Shown piece by piece: positions 35,523-44,505 of a stretch of DNA of 64,000 nt. The number at the start of each line of letters is the position of its first letter. Within the stretch, counting starts at the first letter, position 1. Location: assembly GCF_023824195.1 (NCBI RefSeq), contig NZ_CP085442.1, positions 596,001 to 660,000 of the forward strand, in the 5' to 3' direction. Under the pieces are notes generated by a model. That model was given only the letters and a program-made list of their open reading frames with translations. It had not been told where the DNA came from and searched no databases. The position numbers and the translations under genes were made by a program. This stretch comes from Priestia megaterium. Lineage in GTDB: Bacteria > Bacillota > Bacilli > Bacillales > Bacillaceae_H.

Positions 35523-37037
35523 ATGAAATGGAAAAGGACAAGTATGCTGCTTGTACTATTATTGCTTTTTGGAAGCAGTGCCTCAGCACAAGAACATAAA
35601 GATATACGTGATGAGGTGATATACTCGTTGATGATTAACCGTTTTTATAACGGAAGTGAACAGAATGATCGAAATGTTAACTATGAACGCTCAGATGCCT
35701 ATTATGGAGGCGATTTACAGGGAGTAGCACAAAAGTTAGACTATATTCAAGAGATGGGATTTACCGCTGTTTTATTAACGCCTTTTATGGAAAACGATGA
35801 TAAAGGCTATCATGGATATGCGGTGACCAACCATTATAAAATAGACGATCATTTTGGAACGTTAAAAGACTTACAAAATCTTGTGAAAAAAGCACATGAG
35901 CGCAATATGAAAATTATAGTCGAATTTCCTTTAACGATCAGTAACACTCATACCTGGGTAGCAGATAAAGGAAAGCAAACATGGATAAGTAATGAATCCG
36001 GTACAGATAACGAAGTAATTAAAGCGCTGCCTCACCTTAATCTAAAAGAAAGCGGTGTGCAGAAATACCTTATTAAAAATGCTGCTTGGTGGAGCAAACA
36101 AGCAGATATTGACGGTTATTACGTTAAAGATATCGATCAAGCTCCTTCTGCATTTATTTCATCCTTTTCTCAGACGCTAAAAAACATGAATCCTTCCTTT
36201 CTATTAATAGGAGAAATAAACGGGGATTCATTAAAAACAAATAAACAGGCTGAGTCGCTAGGAATGGATTTGCTTGTAGATAGAACGCTAGCCGAAGCCA
36301 CTGCTGCTACGTTTAGCGGTACTACTCGTCCGCAGAAAATGTTGTATGACAAGTGGGGGAAAGGAAGTAATCAGCCTTTAGCAAATTTTTTAGATGATGT
36401 TCATAGCACACGTTTTACGGCAAAAGCATTAAAGAGGGAAAATCATCCTGGAGCCCGAACAAAGCAAGGGCTTTCCTACCTTTATACTTCGCCGAGTGTA
36501 CCAATCGTTTTTTATGGAACGGAAATTGCGCTGAATGGGGGAAAGGGAGCAGAAAATTATGGCATGATGAATTTTTTAGCTAATCCCGATATTATAGATC
36601 ATTTGAAAAAACTGGCTGAACTTAGAGCAAAGTCGCCTTCCCTTCGAAAAGGAAGCTTTACCCTTGTGTCTGAGCAAAAAGGTGTGGCTGTATACAAGAG
36701 AAGGTATAAGGACGAAACGACGTTTGTTGTGATTAATAATACAAAGGACACGTCAGCTGTTAATGTCCCGCTTAAAAAAGTTGGAAAAGAAAATGAACTA
36801 AGAGGGTTAATAACGGAAGGAATTATACGACCAGTTGACGATGTATACAACATTTCATTGGAGCCTGAGACCACAAATGTATATAAAGTAGTGAAAAAGT
36901 CAGGGTTTAATATTGGATATATCGCAGCGGTTGCCGCTGTTTATACGGGATTTGGCATCTTTTTGTACAAAGCATCGTCAAAAAGAAGAAAAGAAAAGAA
37001 AATTTCTCAATCTCATAAAAAGGACAGCGCGTCGTAG
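35523..37037 (+). CDS. Membrane-anchored alpha-amylase-family (GH13) protein with degenerate active site
   Basis: Protein of 504 aa with a signal peptide (about 1-22, LLVLLLLFGSSASAQ), a GH13 (alpha/beta)8 domain and a C-terminal helix (about 463-483) followed by a Lys/Arg-rich tail, so it is anchored outside the cell. The fold is clear (EVIYSLMINRF, YYGGDLQGVAQKLDYIQEMGF, FGTLKDLQNLVKKAHERNMKI). However, region I reads EFPLTI instead of DxxxNH, region II DGYYVK instead of GFRLD (Lys202 at the nucleophile) and region IV FLDDVHSTRF instead of FxDNHDxxRF (His294 at the Asp). Only the acid/base Glu231 remains. Hydrolysis is unlikely. A LacI-type gene follows 60 bases later. Confidence 0.82.
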   Translation: MKWKRTSMLLVLLLLFGSSASAQEHKDIRDEVIYSLMINRFYNGSEQNDRNVNYERSDAYYGGDLQGVAQKLDYIQEMGFTAVLLTPFMENDDKGYHGYAVTNHYKIDDHFGTLKDLQNLVKKAHERNMKIIVEFPLTISNTHTWVADKGKQTWISNESGTDNEVIKALPHLNLKESGVQKYLIKNAAWWSKQADIDGYYVKDIDQAPSAFISSFSQTLKNMNPSFLLIGEINGDSLKTNKQAESLGMDLLVDRTLAEATAATFSGTTRPQKMLYDKWGKGSNQPLANFLDDVHSTRFTAKALKRENHPGARTKQGLSYLYTSPSVPIVFYGTEIALNGGKGAENYGMMNFLANPDIIDHLKKLAELRAKSPSLRKGSFTLVSEQKGVAVYKRRYKDETTFVVINNTKDTSAVNVPLKKVGKENELRGLITEGIIRPVDDVYNISLEPETTNVYKVVKKSGFNIGYIAAVAAVYTGFGIFLYKASSKRRKEKKISQSHKKDSAS

Positions 37038-37097
37038 CTGTCAAATTATATTGGATAAGTATTAGTAATGAAGAAAACATAATTAAGAGGTGGAATT

Positions 37098-38132
37098 ATG
37101 GGTGTAACAATAAAAGATGTGGCAAATTTAGCAAATGTAGCCCCTTCGACGGTATCTCGCGTCATTGCAGACAGCTCAAGAATTAGTGAAAAAACAAAAC
37201 AGCGCGTGCGATCGGCTATGAAAGAACTTGGTTATCACCCAAATATTATTGCGCGAAGTCTAGCAAATCAAACGACAGAGGCAGTCGGCCTAGTGATGCC
37301 GAGCTCAGCAGACAAGGTGTTTCAAAATCCATTCTTTCCCGAAGTGCTAAGAGGAATCAGCACCGGAGCTCACGAAAACAAAAGAGCGATTTATATGTCC
37401 ACTGGAGAAACGGAAGAAGAGATTTTTGCAGAAGTTGTTCAAATGGTACAGGGGAGACGAGTGGATGGATTAATTTTGCTGTACTCCAAAGTTGATGATC
37501 AAGTGCTTTCTTATTTGCAAGAACAGAGCGTGCCGTTTGTAGTTATTGGAAAGCCGTTTAAACATAGTGAAAGCATCACGTTTGTTGATAATGATAATTT
37601 TAAAGCTGGAAAAGAAGCGACGGAATATTTAATTGAATCTGGTCATGAGCGTATTGCTTTTATTGGTGGAAGTCTTGAATTAGTCGTTACCATTGACCGT
37701 TTAACAGGCTATGATAAAGCGATTCAAAAGGCAAACATTCCTTACCGGGACGAGTATGTGATTCATGAAGAATTTCTACAGAAGGGAGGAAAAGAAGCTG
37801 TTTGCGAACTTTTATCTCTAAAAGAACGTCCAACGGCTCTGGTAGTAGCAGATGATCTAATGGCATTAGGCGTTTTAAATACATTGGATGAAATGGGGAT
37901 TTCGGTTCCTGAAGACATATCGATTGTCAGTTTTAATAATGTTTTGATCGCCGAAATGGCTAGACCTGCTCTCACATCGATTGATATTAATATTTTTGAA
38001 CTTGGTTATCAGGCTGTACGCTGCTTGATTAAGCAGATTGAAACGCCATATGCTGTTGCAGAACAAGTGCGCGTTCCTCACAAAATGATTAAAAGACAGT
38101 CCTGTAAAACCATTCAAATGACGAAAAGATAA
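37098..38132 (+). CDS. LacI/GalR family transcriptional regulator, MalR-like
   Basis: Repressor of 344 aa. The N-terminal helix-turn-helix VTIKDVANLANVAPSTVSRVI (about 3-23) and hinge ARSLANQ are standard for LacI; the rest is a periplasmic-binding-protein-like sensor (VVIGKP, VDNDN, TALVVADDLMALG). The closest type is MalR, the maltose/maltodextrin repressor of Firmicutes, which fits the amylase-like neighbour, but the inducer is not certain. It is probably cotranscribed with the upstream gene. Confidence 0.83.
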   Translation: MGVTIKDVANLANVAPSTVSRVIADSSRISEKTKQRVRSAMKELGYHPNIIARSLANQTTEAVGLVMPSSADKVFQNPFFPEVLRGISTGAHENKRAIYMSTGETEEEIFAEVVQMVQGRRVDGLILLYSKVDDQVLSYLQEQSVPFVVIGKPFKHSESITFVDNDNFKAGKEATEYLIESGHERIAFIGGSLELVVTIDRLTGYDKAIQKANIPYRDEYVIHEEFLQKGGKEAVCELLSLKERPTALVVADDLMALGVLNTLDEMGISVPEDISIVSFNNVLIAEMARPALTSIDINIFELGYQAVRCLIKQIETPYAVAEQVRVPHKMIKRQSCKTIQMTKR

Positions 38133-38181
38133 CTTTATAAACAAATAGAAAGAGGCTGGAACAAAAAAAATTTAGTTGAAG

Positions 38182-38214
38182 AAAAATCCGAACGATGAAT
38201 CGTTCGGATTTTTT
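38182..38214 (+). terminator. Terminator after the LacI-type regulator
   Basis: AAAATCCGAACGAT pairs with ATCGTTCGGATTTT around GA, followed by T. Confidence 0.9.
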
Positions 38215-38279
38215 CATGTGTTTAGTTGCTTCGAGCTGTTGATTGAAGTGATTTAGTTATGTCTCAATCTTTTTCTTTG

Positions 38280-38320
38280 TGCTAAAAATTTTGGCGTTTA
38301 AAGTGCAAAAAAATATACAC
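38280..38320 (+). promoter_or_regulatory. Possible RocR upstream activating sites
   Basis: Two imperfect dyads, TGCTAAAAATTTTGGCG (38280-38296) and one starting TGCAAAAAAATA (38304-38320), lie about 110-130 bases before the sigma-54 promoter. The distance suits an enhancer-binding activator such as RocR, whose gene is in this cluster. The match to known RocR sites was not tested. Confidence 0.35.
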
Positions 38321-38411
38321 ATGCCAATTATTTTTTATTTTATCAAAAAGAAAGAATGATATAAGTGGTGAAAACCTTGATGATAAAGAGGCTGTAAAGT
38401 TTTATTAAAAG

Positions 38412-38429
38412 TTGGCACGCTATTTGCAT
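38412..38429 (+). promoter_or_regulatory. Sigma-54 (SigL) -24/-12 promoter of the roc cluster
   Basis: TTGGCAC (38412-38418) and TTGCAT (38424-38429) are separated by five bases, an exact match to the TGGCAC-N5-TTGCA consensus. It lies 45 bases before rocA, as in the SigL-dependent roc operons of B. subtilis. Confidence 0.92.
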
Positions 38430-38473
38430 AACTATAAAGTAAACAAAGATTTGCATACTAGGAGGTATATATC

Positions 38474-40021
38474 ATGGTAGTTTCTTATTCTCATGAACCA
38501 TTTACAAATTTTAAGGATGAAAACAATAAAAAGGCATTTCAAGAAGCATTAACATATGTAAATACACAGCTTGGCAAAACGTACCCGCTTGTGATCAACG
38601 GTGAAAAAGTGGAAACTGAAGAGAAAATTACGTCTGTTAACCCAGCGAATATAAAAGAAGTGATTGGATATGTCTCTACAGTAAATAAAGACCTAGCAGA
38701 GCAAGCGATGCAGTCAGCTTTAAAAGCTTTTGAAACGTGGAAAAAATGGAAAGTAGAACATCGCGCAGATATTCTTTTCCGTGCAGCGGCCATCATCCGT
38801 CGAAGAAAACATGAATTTTCTAGTTATCTTGTAAAAGAAGCGGGAAAGCCTTGGAACGAAGCAGATGCTGATACAGCAGAAGCAATTGATTTTTTAGAGT
38901 ACTATGCACGTCAAGTCCTGACATTAAAAGATGGTTCTCCAGTAAAGAGTCGAGACGGTGAGTATAATCAGTACAATTATATTCCGCTTGGCGTAGGTAT
39001 TATCATTTCACCATTTAACTTCCCGTTAGCTATTATGGCTGGAACAGCAGTAGCAGCTATCGTAACAGGCAACACGATTTTATTAAAGCCAGCTGATGCC
39101 ACTCCTGTAGTAGCAGCGAAATTTGTAGAAGTAATGGAAGAAGCAGGTTTACCGAAAGGCGTATTAAACTTTATTCCTGGTGCTACACCTGAAATCGGCG
39201 ACTACTTAGTGGAACATCCAAAAACACGCTTTGTTTCATTTACCGGCTCGCGCGCAGTAGGTTGCCGCATTTACGAAAGAGCAGCAAAAGTACAGCCGGG
39301 CCAAAAATGGCTAAAACGCGTTATTGCTGAAATGGGCGGAAAAGATACGGTGGTTGTAGACAAAGATGCGGATCTTGATTTAGCTGCTTCTTCAATCGTA
39401 TACTCTGCATTTGGTTTTGCAGGGCAAAAGTGCTCCGCTGGTTCTCGTGCTGTTGTGCATCAAGATGTGTATGATGAAGTGCTTGAAAAAGCAGTTGCGC
39501 TAACAAAAACATTAACCGTTGGAAACCCGGAAGAAGTTTCAACTTATATGGGACCTGTTATTCACGAGGCTTCGTATAAAAAAGTATTATCGTATATTGA
39601 AATTGGAAAAGAAGAAGGACGACTTGTTGCGGGAGGAGAAGCAGACAATTCAACTGGATACTTTATTCAGCCAACTATTTTTGCGGATGTAGATGAAAAA
39701 GCTCGTCTCATGCAAGAAGAAATTTTTGGTCCGGTAGTAGCATTCTCTAAAGCGCGAGATTTTGATCATATGATGGAGATTGCAAACAATACAGAATATG
39801 CATTAACAGGCGCTTTATTATCAAATAACCGCGAGCATATTGAGCGCGCTCGTGAAGAGTTCCATGTTGGAAATCTGTATTTTAACAGAGGATGTACAGG
39901 AGCGATTGTTGGTTACCAGCCTTTTGGCGGATTTAATATGTCAGGAACGGATTCAAAAGCAGGCGGACCGGATTATCTTGTTCTTCACATGCAAGCAAAA
40001 ACAACATCTGAAACATTCTAA
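38474..40021 (+). CDS. rocA: 1-pyrroline-5-carboxylate dehydrogenase
   Basis: NAD-dependent aldehyde dehydrogenase that oxidises pyrroline-5-carboxylate/glutamate semialdehyde to glutamate, the last step of arginine, ornithine and proline breakdown. At 515 aa it equals B. subtilis RocA. The catalytic Cys lies in [12 protein letters not shown], the Glu in VIAEMGGKD, and the NAD site FTGSRAVG is present. AGGAGGTATATATC precedes ATG. It is the first gene behind the sigma-54 promoter. Confidence 0.95.
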   Translation: MVVSYSHEPFTNFKDENNKKAFQEALTYVNTQLGKTYPLVINGEKVETEEKITSVNPANIKEVIGYVSTVNKDLAEQAMQSALKAFETWKKWKVEHRADILFRAAAIIRRRKHEFSSYLVKEAGKPWNEADADTAEAIDFLEYYARQVLTLKDGSPVKSRDGEYNQYNYIPLGVGIIISPFNFPLAIMAGTAVAAIVTGNTILLKPADATPVVAAKFVEVMEEAGLPKGVLNFIPGATPEIGDYLVEHPKTRFVSFTGSRAVGCRIYERAAKVQPGQKWLKRVIAEMGGKDTVVVDKDADLDLAASSIVYSAFGFAGQKCSAGSRAVVHQDVYDEVLEKAVALTKTLTVGNPEEVSTYMGPVIHEASYKKVLSYIEIGKEEGRLVAGGEADNSTGYFIQPTIFADVDEKARLMQEEIFGPVVAFSKARDFDHMMEIANNTEYALTGALLSNNREHIERAREEFHVGNLYFNRGCTGAIVGYQPFGGFNMSGTDSKAGGPDYLVLHMQAKTTSETF

Positions 40022-40044
40022 TTGGAAAATAAGGAGGAGTAAAT

Positions 40045-41250
40045 ATGACAACTGAAACACAAAAAACGGTGAAAATCATTGAGCAAACAGAAAAATTTGG
40101 GGCACACAACTATCATCCGCTGCCGATTGTAATTGAAAAGGCAGAAGGCGTATGGGTACACGATCCAGAAAATAATAAATATATGGATATGCTAAGTGCT
40201 TATTCCGCTGTTAACCAAGGACATCGTCATCCAAAAATTATTGAAGCATTAAAACGTCAAGCTGATAAAGTAACGTTAACGTCACGAGCGTTTCATAATG
40301 ATCAGCTTGGTCCATGGTATGAAAAGATTTGTAAATTAACAAATAAAAATATGGCTCTTCCAATGAATACGGGAGCAGAAGCGGTGGAAACAGCCGTTAA
40401 AGCTGCACGCCGCTGGGCTTACGATGTGAAAGGCGTTGCTGAAAATCAAGCACAAATCATCGCATGTGTGGGCAACTTCCACGGTCGTACAATGACAGCT
40501 GTTTCCTTATCGTCTGAAGCAGAATATCAACGTGGTTTTGGACCGATGCTTCCAGGGCTTCAAACCATTCCTTACGGTGATTTAGAAGCGTTAAAAGCTG
40601 CTATTACACCAAATACAGCCGCATTTTTAATTGAGCCAATTCAAGGTGAAGCAGGTATCGTTTTACCTCCGGAAGGCTTCTTAAAAGCTGCAGCTGACTT
40701 ATGTAAAGAACATAATGTGCTATTTATTGCTGATGAAATCCAAGTTGGCTTAGCGCGTACAGGCAAAATGTTTGCTTGTGATTGGGAAGGCGTAGAACCA
40801 GATATGCTGATTTTAGGTAAAGCGCTTGGAGGCGGAGTTTTCCCTATTTCTTGCGTAGTAGCTAATGAAGACATTTTAAGCGTCTTTAACCCTGGCTCTC
40901 ATGGCTCAACATTTGGAGGAAACCCGCTTGCTTGTGCCGTATCATTAGCTGCTTTGGAAGTAATTGAAGATGAAGAACTTCCAGCGCGTTCATTAGAATT
41001 AGGTTCTTATTTCAAGCAGAAGCTCCAAAGCTTAAGCAATCCAGTTATTAAAGAAGTGCGCGGCCGCGGTCTATTCATCGGGGTAGAATTACACGAAGAA
41101 GCTCGTCCTTATTGTGAAAAATTAAAAGATCAAGGTTTGCTTTGTAAAGAAACGCACAGTACGGTTATTCGTTTTGCTCCGCCGCTAACGATTTCAAAAG
41201 AAGAGTTGGACTGGGCAATTGAACGAATTGAAAAAGTATTTGCTGAGTAA
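40045..41250 (+). CDS. rocD: Ornithine aminotransferase
   Basis: PLP enzyme of 401 aa that transfers the delta-amino group of ornithine to 2-oxoglutarate, giving glutamate semialdehyde for RocA. The PLP lysine is in [13 protein letters not shown] and the conserved [12 protein letters not shown] comes before it; [18 protein letters not shown] fits ornithine transaminase rather than acetylornithine transaminase. It starts 23 bases after rocA behind AAGGAGGAG. In B. subtilis rocD sits in a separate operon with rocE and rocF. Confidence 0.95.
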   Translation: MTTETQKTVKIIEQTEKFGAHNYHPLPIVIEKAEGVWVHDPENNKYMDMLSAYSAVNQGHRHPKIIEALKRQADKVTLTSRAFHNDQLGPWYEKICKLTNKNMALPMNTGAEAVETAVKAARRWAYDVKGVAENQAQIIACVGNFHGRTMTAVSLSSEAEYQRGFGPMLPGLQTIPYGDLEALKAAITPNTAAFLIEPIQGEAGIVLPPEGFLKAAADLCKEHNVLFIADEIQVGLARTGKMFACDWEGVEPDMLILGKALGGGVFPISCVVANEDILSVFNPGSHGSTFGGNPLACAVSLAALEVIEDEELPARSLELGSYFKQKLQSLSNPVIKEVRGRGLFIGVELHEEARPYCEKLKDQGLLCKETHSTVIRFAPPLTISKEELDWAIERIEKVFAE

Positions 41251-41266
41251 TCGGTTTAAAGTAAAT

Positions 41267-41304
41267 AAAAATAGTACGATATGTATATATCGTACTATTT
41301 TTAT
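41267..41304 (+). terminator. Strong hairpin between rocD and rocB
   Basis: AAAAATAGTACGATAT (41267-41282) pairs perfectly with ATATCGTACTATTTTT (41287-41302) around a four-base loop and ends in T. It looks like a full terminator inside the roc cluster, 17 bases after rocD. Confidence 0.8.
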
Positions 41305-41353
41305 TCATATGCAGCTAAATGACGTTTTTATTTGATAGGCAGGAGGAATAGAA

Positions 41354-43033
41354 GTGTATATCCAACTCTCACAGCTAAGCATGGAAGAGCAAGTTGAATG
41401 TTTAACAAAAGCGTTAGTGAAAATCAAAAGTATCAATGGGACAAGCGGCGAAGTAAAGATTGCTGATTTCATTAAAAACACGCTTCAAAGTTTTCCTTAT
41501 TTCAAAGAAAATCCCCTTCACGTTTGGGAACAGAAAATTAATGGCGATACGCTAGGTAGAAAAAATGTATTTGCTTTTATTCAAGGCAGCAAAAAAAATG
41601 CTCAAACAATGATTTATCACGCTCACTTAGATACGGTTGGCATTGAAGATTTTGGTTCATTAAAAGACATAGCGTTAAATCCAGAAGAACTTCAGCGCTA
41701 TTTCTCTGTGCATAACATTAATGAAGATGTACAGCGAGATGCTCGCTCAGGTGAATGGATGTTTGGAAGAGGAGCCGTTGATATGCAAAGTGGAATTGCT
41801 GTACATTTAGCCAATGTGCTGCATTTTACTAAGCATCCAAATCAATTAGAAGGAAACGTGCTTTTTATGGTCAACCCAGATGAGGAAAGTCAGCATACTG
41901 GAATTATTTCTGCTGTTTCTGAACTGAACCGTTTAAAAAAAGAAAAAAACCTTTCATATGTAGCAGCGATTAATACCGACTTTATTACACCTCTTTACGA
42001 TGGAGATTCCACGCGTTATATTTATACAGGAGCCGCCGGGAAACTGCTTCCATGTTTTTATATTTACGGAAGGGAAGTACATGTAGGAGATACGCTTGCT
42101 GGTATAGATCCTAATTTGATTGCATCTGAGATTACGGGAAGCATCCATAACAATATTAATCTAGCTGAAAATATTGAAGGAGAGCTGGTACTGCCACCTT
42201 CCTGTCTGTATCAACGAGATAATAAAGAGGCTTATAATGTGCAAACCGCTGTAAGCAGTCATTTGTATTTTAACTATTTCATCTATGAACGAACGGCAAA
42301 AGAAGTGATGAGTCAATTAATTGGATTATCAATTGAAGCATGTGAAAAAGTGGAGAAAAAACTTTCTGATTATTACGAACTTTTTGTTCAAAGAACGAAT
42401 TTGCCAAAGCGAAACTTGTCTTGGAAAGTGGATGTTGTGAGTTTGGAAGATTACCTGGAAGAATTGGATCAAAAAGGGATAAATGCTCAGGCTTGTATTG
42501 AACGAGCTTTCGAACAGTATGCGCATTTAGAACTTAGAACAAGGTGCTTTAAAGTGATTGAAGAACTTCAAAAGTTAGATCCGCATCAAAGTCCGCGCGT
42601 AATTGTCTTTTTTGCACCGCCTTACTTGCCTCATAATCACTTGAAGAAAGACGAAAGCAGGGATCAGCAGCTTCTTTATCCATTACAAGTGGCTGTGGAG
42701 AAGGTTGGAAAACAGACGGGAGAGACGTTTCAGTTTAAAAAATTTTTCCCCTACCTAGCGGATGGCAGCTTTTTGTCTCTTCATGAGACAGATGAGGAAA
42801 TCGATGCTTTTACACGTAACTTTCCGGGGTGGGGGATTGCAGGGGCGATTCCTTTCCGTGAAATTCGAGAGTTAAATATTCCGTCCATCAATATAGGAGT
42901 ATATGGGAAAGACGGACATAAGTGGACAGAGCGAGTGTACAAGCCTTATTCGTTCGGCGTCCTTCCTAAGTTGATTCAAGAAACAACTGTTCAGATGTTA
43001 AAAAGCAGGCATGCTTGTACAAACCACATATAA
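41354..43033 (+). CDS. rocB: RocB, M20-family arginine utilisation protein
   Basis: M20-type metallopeptidase-like protein of 559 aa, matching RocB of arginine degradation operons. Zinc-site motifs are HAHLDTVG (about 96-103) and GRGAVDMQSG with the following NPDEES. The exact reaction of RocB is not settled; a hydrolase acting on arginine-derived compounds is likely. The GTG start has AGGAGGAA at 41341. No promoter is visible in the 50 bases between the preceding hairpin and the gene. Confidence 0.88.
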   Translation: MYIQLSQLSMEEQVECLTKALVKIKSINGTSGEVKIADFIKNTLQSFPYFKENPLHVWEQKINGDTLGRKNVFAFIQGSKKNAQTMIYHAHLDTVGIEDFGSLKDIALNPEELQRYFSVHNINEDVQRDARSGEWMFGRGAVDMQSGIAVHLANVLHFTKHPNQLEGNVLFMVNPDEESQHTGIISAVSELNRLKKEKNLSYVAAINTDFITPLYDGDSTRYIYTGAAGKLLPCFYIYGREVHVGDTLAGIDPNLIASEITGSIHNNINLAENIEGELVLPPSCLYQRDNKEAYNVQTAVSSHLYFNYFIYERTAKEVMSQLIGLSIEACEKVEKKLSDYYELFVQRTNLPKRNLSWKVDVVSLEDYLEELDQKGINAQACIERAFEQYAHLELRTRCFKVIEELQKLDPHQSPRVIVFFAPPYLPHNHLKKDESRDQQLLYPLQVAVEKVGKQTGETFQFKKFFPYLADGSFLSLHETDEEIDAFTRNFPGWGIAGAIPFREIRELNIPSINIGVYGKDGHKWTERVYKPYSFGVLPKLIQETTVQMLKSRHACTNHI

Positions 43034-43056
43034 GAAAATGAAGAACGGAGGTACCG

Positions 43057-44475
43057 ATGAATAGACATACAGAACAAAACCAATTACAGAGAACAATGAA
43101 AAGCAGACATTTATTTATGATTGCGTTAGGAGGCGTGATTGGGACAGGCCTATTTTTAGGTTCGGGTTTTACTATTAGCCAGGCAGGGCCGGGAGGAGCC
43201 ATTCTTGCATATATAATAGGCGGCTTCCTCATGTACTTAGTTATGCTTTGTTTAGGAGAGCTAGCGGTAGCAATGCCGGTTTCAGGTTCCTTTCAAGAAT
43301 ACGCTACAAGGTTTTTAGGACCTTCTACAGGCTTTATGATTGGATGGCTGTACTGGTTCAGCTGGGCAAATACGACAGGGCTTGAATTTACGTCAGCAGG
43401 AATTTTAATGCAGAGATGGTTTCCTGATGTACCTGTATGGTCATGGTGCTTGATTTTTGGCGTCATTACATTTTTAATTAACGCTCTTTCTGCTCGAAGC
43501 TATGCTGAAACTGAGTTTTGGTTTTCGAGTATTAAAGTTACGGCTATTATTCTATTTATTTTAATTGGAGGAGCTGCTGTTTTTGGTTTTATCGACTTCA
43601 AGGGAGGAGAACCCGCACCGTTTCTTTCGCATTTCACGCAAGGCGCAGGTCTTTTTCCAAATGGAATACTGGCAGTTCTATTGACTTTAGTAACGGTTAA
43701 CTTTTCGTTTCAAGGAACGGAGCTTGTCGGCATTGCAGCAGGAGAAAGTGAAAGTCCTGAGAAAACGTTGCCGAGATCTATTCGAAATGTCATTTGGAGA
43801 ACGCTGTTTTTCTTTGTGTTAGCTATGTTTGTTTTAGTCTCTATTCTGCCATACAAAACAGCAGGAGTCATTGAAAGTCCGTTTGTTGCCGTATTAGATC
43901 AAATTGGCATTCCATACGCAGCGGATATCATGAACTTTGTCATTTTAACAGCCGTTCTATCAGTGGCGAACTCCGGCGTTTATGCTGCTTCTCGTATGCT
44001 TTGGTCACTGTCAAACAGCAATATGGGGCCAAAACCTTTGAAGAAATTATCTTCAAAAGGTGTTCCAATTAACGCATTAATTGTGACAATGATTATTTCA
44101 GGGTGCTCGTTGATTACAAGCGTCGTGGCTGCTGAAACCGTATATCTTTGGTTTATTTCGATTTCAGGAATGGTGACCATTATTGTTTGGATGTCCATTT
44201 GTGCCTCTCAATTTATGTTCCGCCGTCATTTTTTAGCGGAAGGAGGAGACATAAAGGAATTGAAATTTAAAACGCCGCTTTATCCGTTCGTTCCTATTCT
44301 AGGTTTTTGTTTGTATGGACTTGTATTAATCAGCTTAATTTTTATTCCGGATCAACGAATTGGTCTTTACTGCGGGGTCCCTTTAATTATTGTACTCTAC
44401 GTGTATTATCACGTAGGAATCAAGAAAAATATTAATCAAAAACAATCGGATTCACCGGTTTATAAAGCAAAATAA
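43057..44475 (+). CDS. Amino acid permease, RocE/RocC type
   Basis: APC-superfamily transporter of 472 aa with 12 membrane helices. The start of helix 1, LFMIALGGVIGTGLFLGSGF, and the SGSFQEYATRFLGPSTGFMIGWLYW segment are typical of amino acid permeases of the RocE/RocC/LysP group. It is the last gene of the roc cluster, so arginine or ornithine uptake is the likely job. Whether it is the counterpart of RocC or RocE cannot be told. GAACGGAGG precedes the ATG. Confidence 0.88.
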   Translation: MNRHTEQNQLQRTMKSRHLFMIALGGVIGTGLFLGSGFTISQAGPGGAILAYIIGGFLMYLVMLCLGELAVAMPVSGSFQEYATRFLGPSTGFMIGWLYWFSWANTTGLEFTSAGILMQRWFPDVPVWSWCLIFGVITFLINALSARSYAETEFWFSSIKVTAIILFILIGGAAVFGFIDFKGGEPAPFLSHFTQGAGLFPNGILAVLLTLVTVNFSFQGTELVGIAAGESESPEKTLPRSIRNVIWRTLFFFVLAMFVLVSILPYKTAGVIESPFVAVLDQIGIPYAADIMNFVILTAVLSVANSGVYAASRMLWSLSNSNMGPKPLKKLSSKGVPINALIVTMIISGCSLITSVVAAETVYLWFISISGMVTIIVWMSICASQFMFRRHFLAEGGDIKELKFKTPLYPFVPILGFCLYGLVLISLIFIPDQRIGLYCGVPLIIVLYVYYHVGIKKNINQKQSDSPVYKAK

Positions 44476-44505
44476 AAAAGAAGTGCACTGTGCACTTCTT
44501 TTTTA
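44474..44505. terminator. Bidirectional terminator between the permease gene and rocR
   Basis: AAAAAGAAGTGCA and TGCACTTCTTTTT form a nearly perfect palindrome flanked by A and T runs, serving both convergent genes. It touches the rocR stop. Confidence 0.9.

Noticed and set aside
38474..41250. Proline catabolism (putC) as identity of the dehydrogenase
   Set aside because: The sigma-54 promoter, rocD directly behind it and rocR nearby identify it as rocA.
40045..41250. rocD as a second acetylornithine aminotransferase
   Set aside because: Sequence motifs and the catabolic context fit ornithine aminotransferase; argD is present in the biosynthetic operon.
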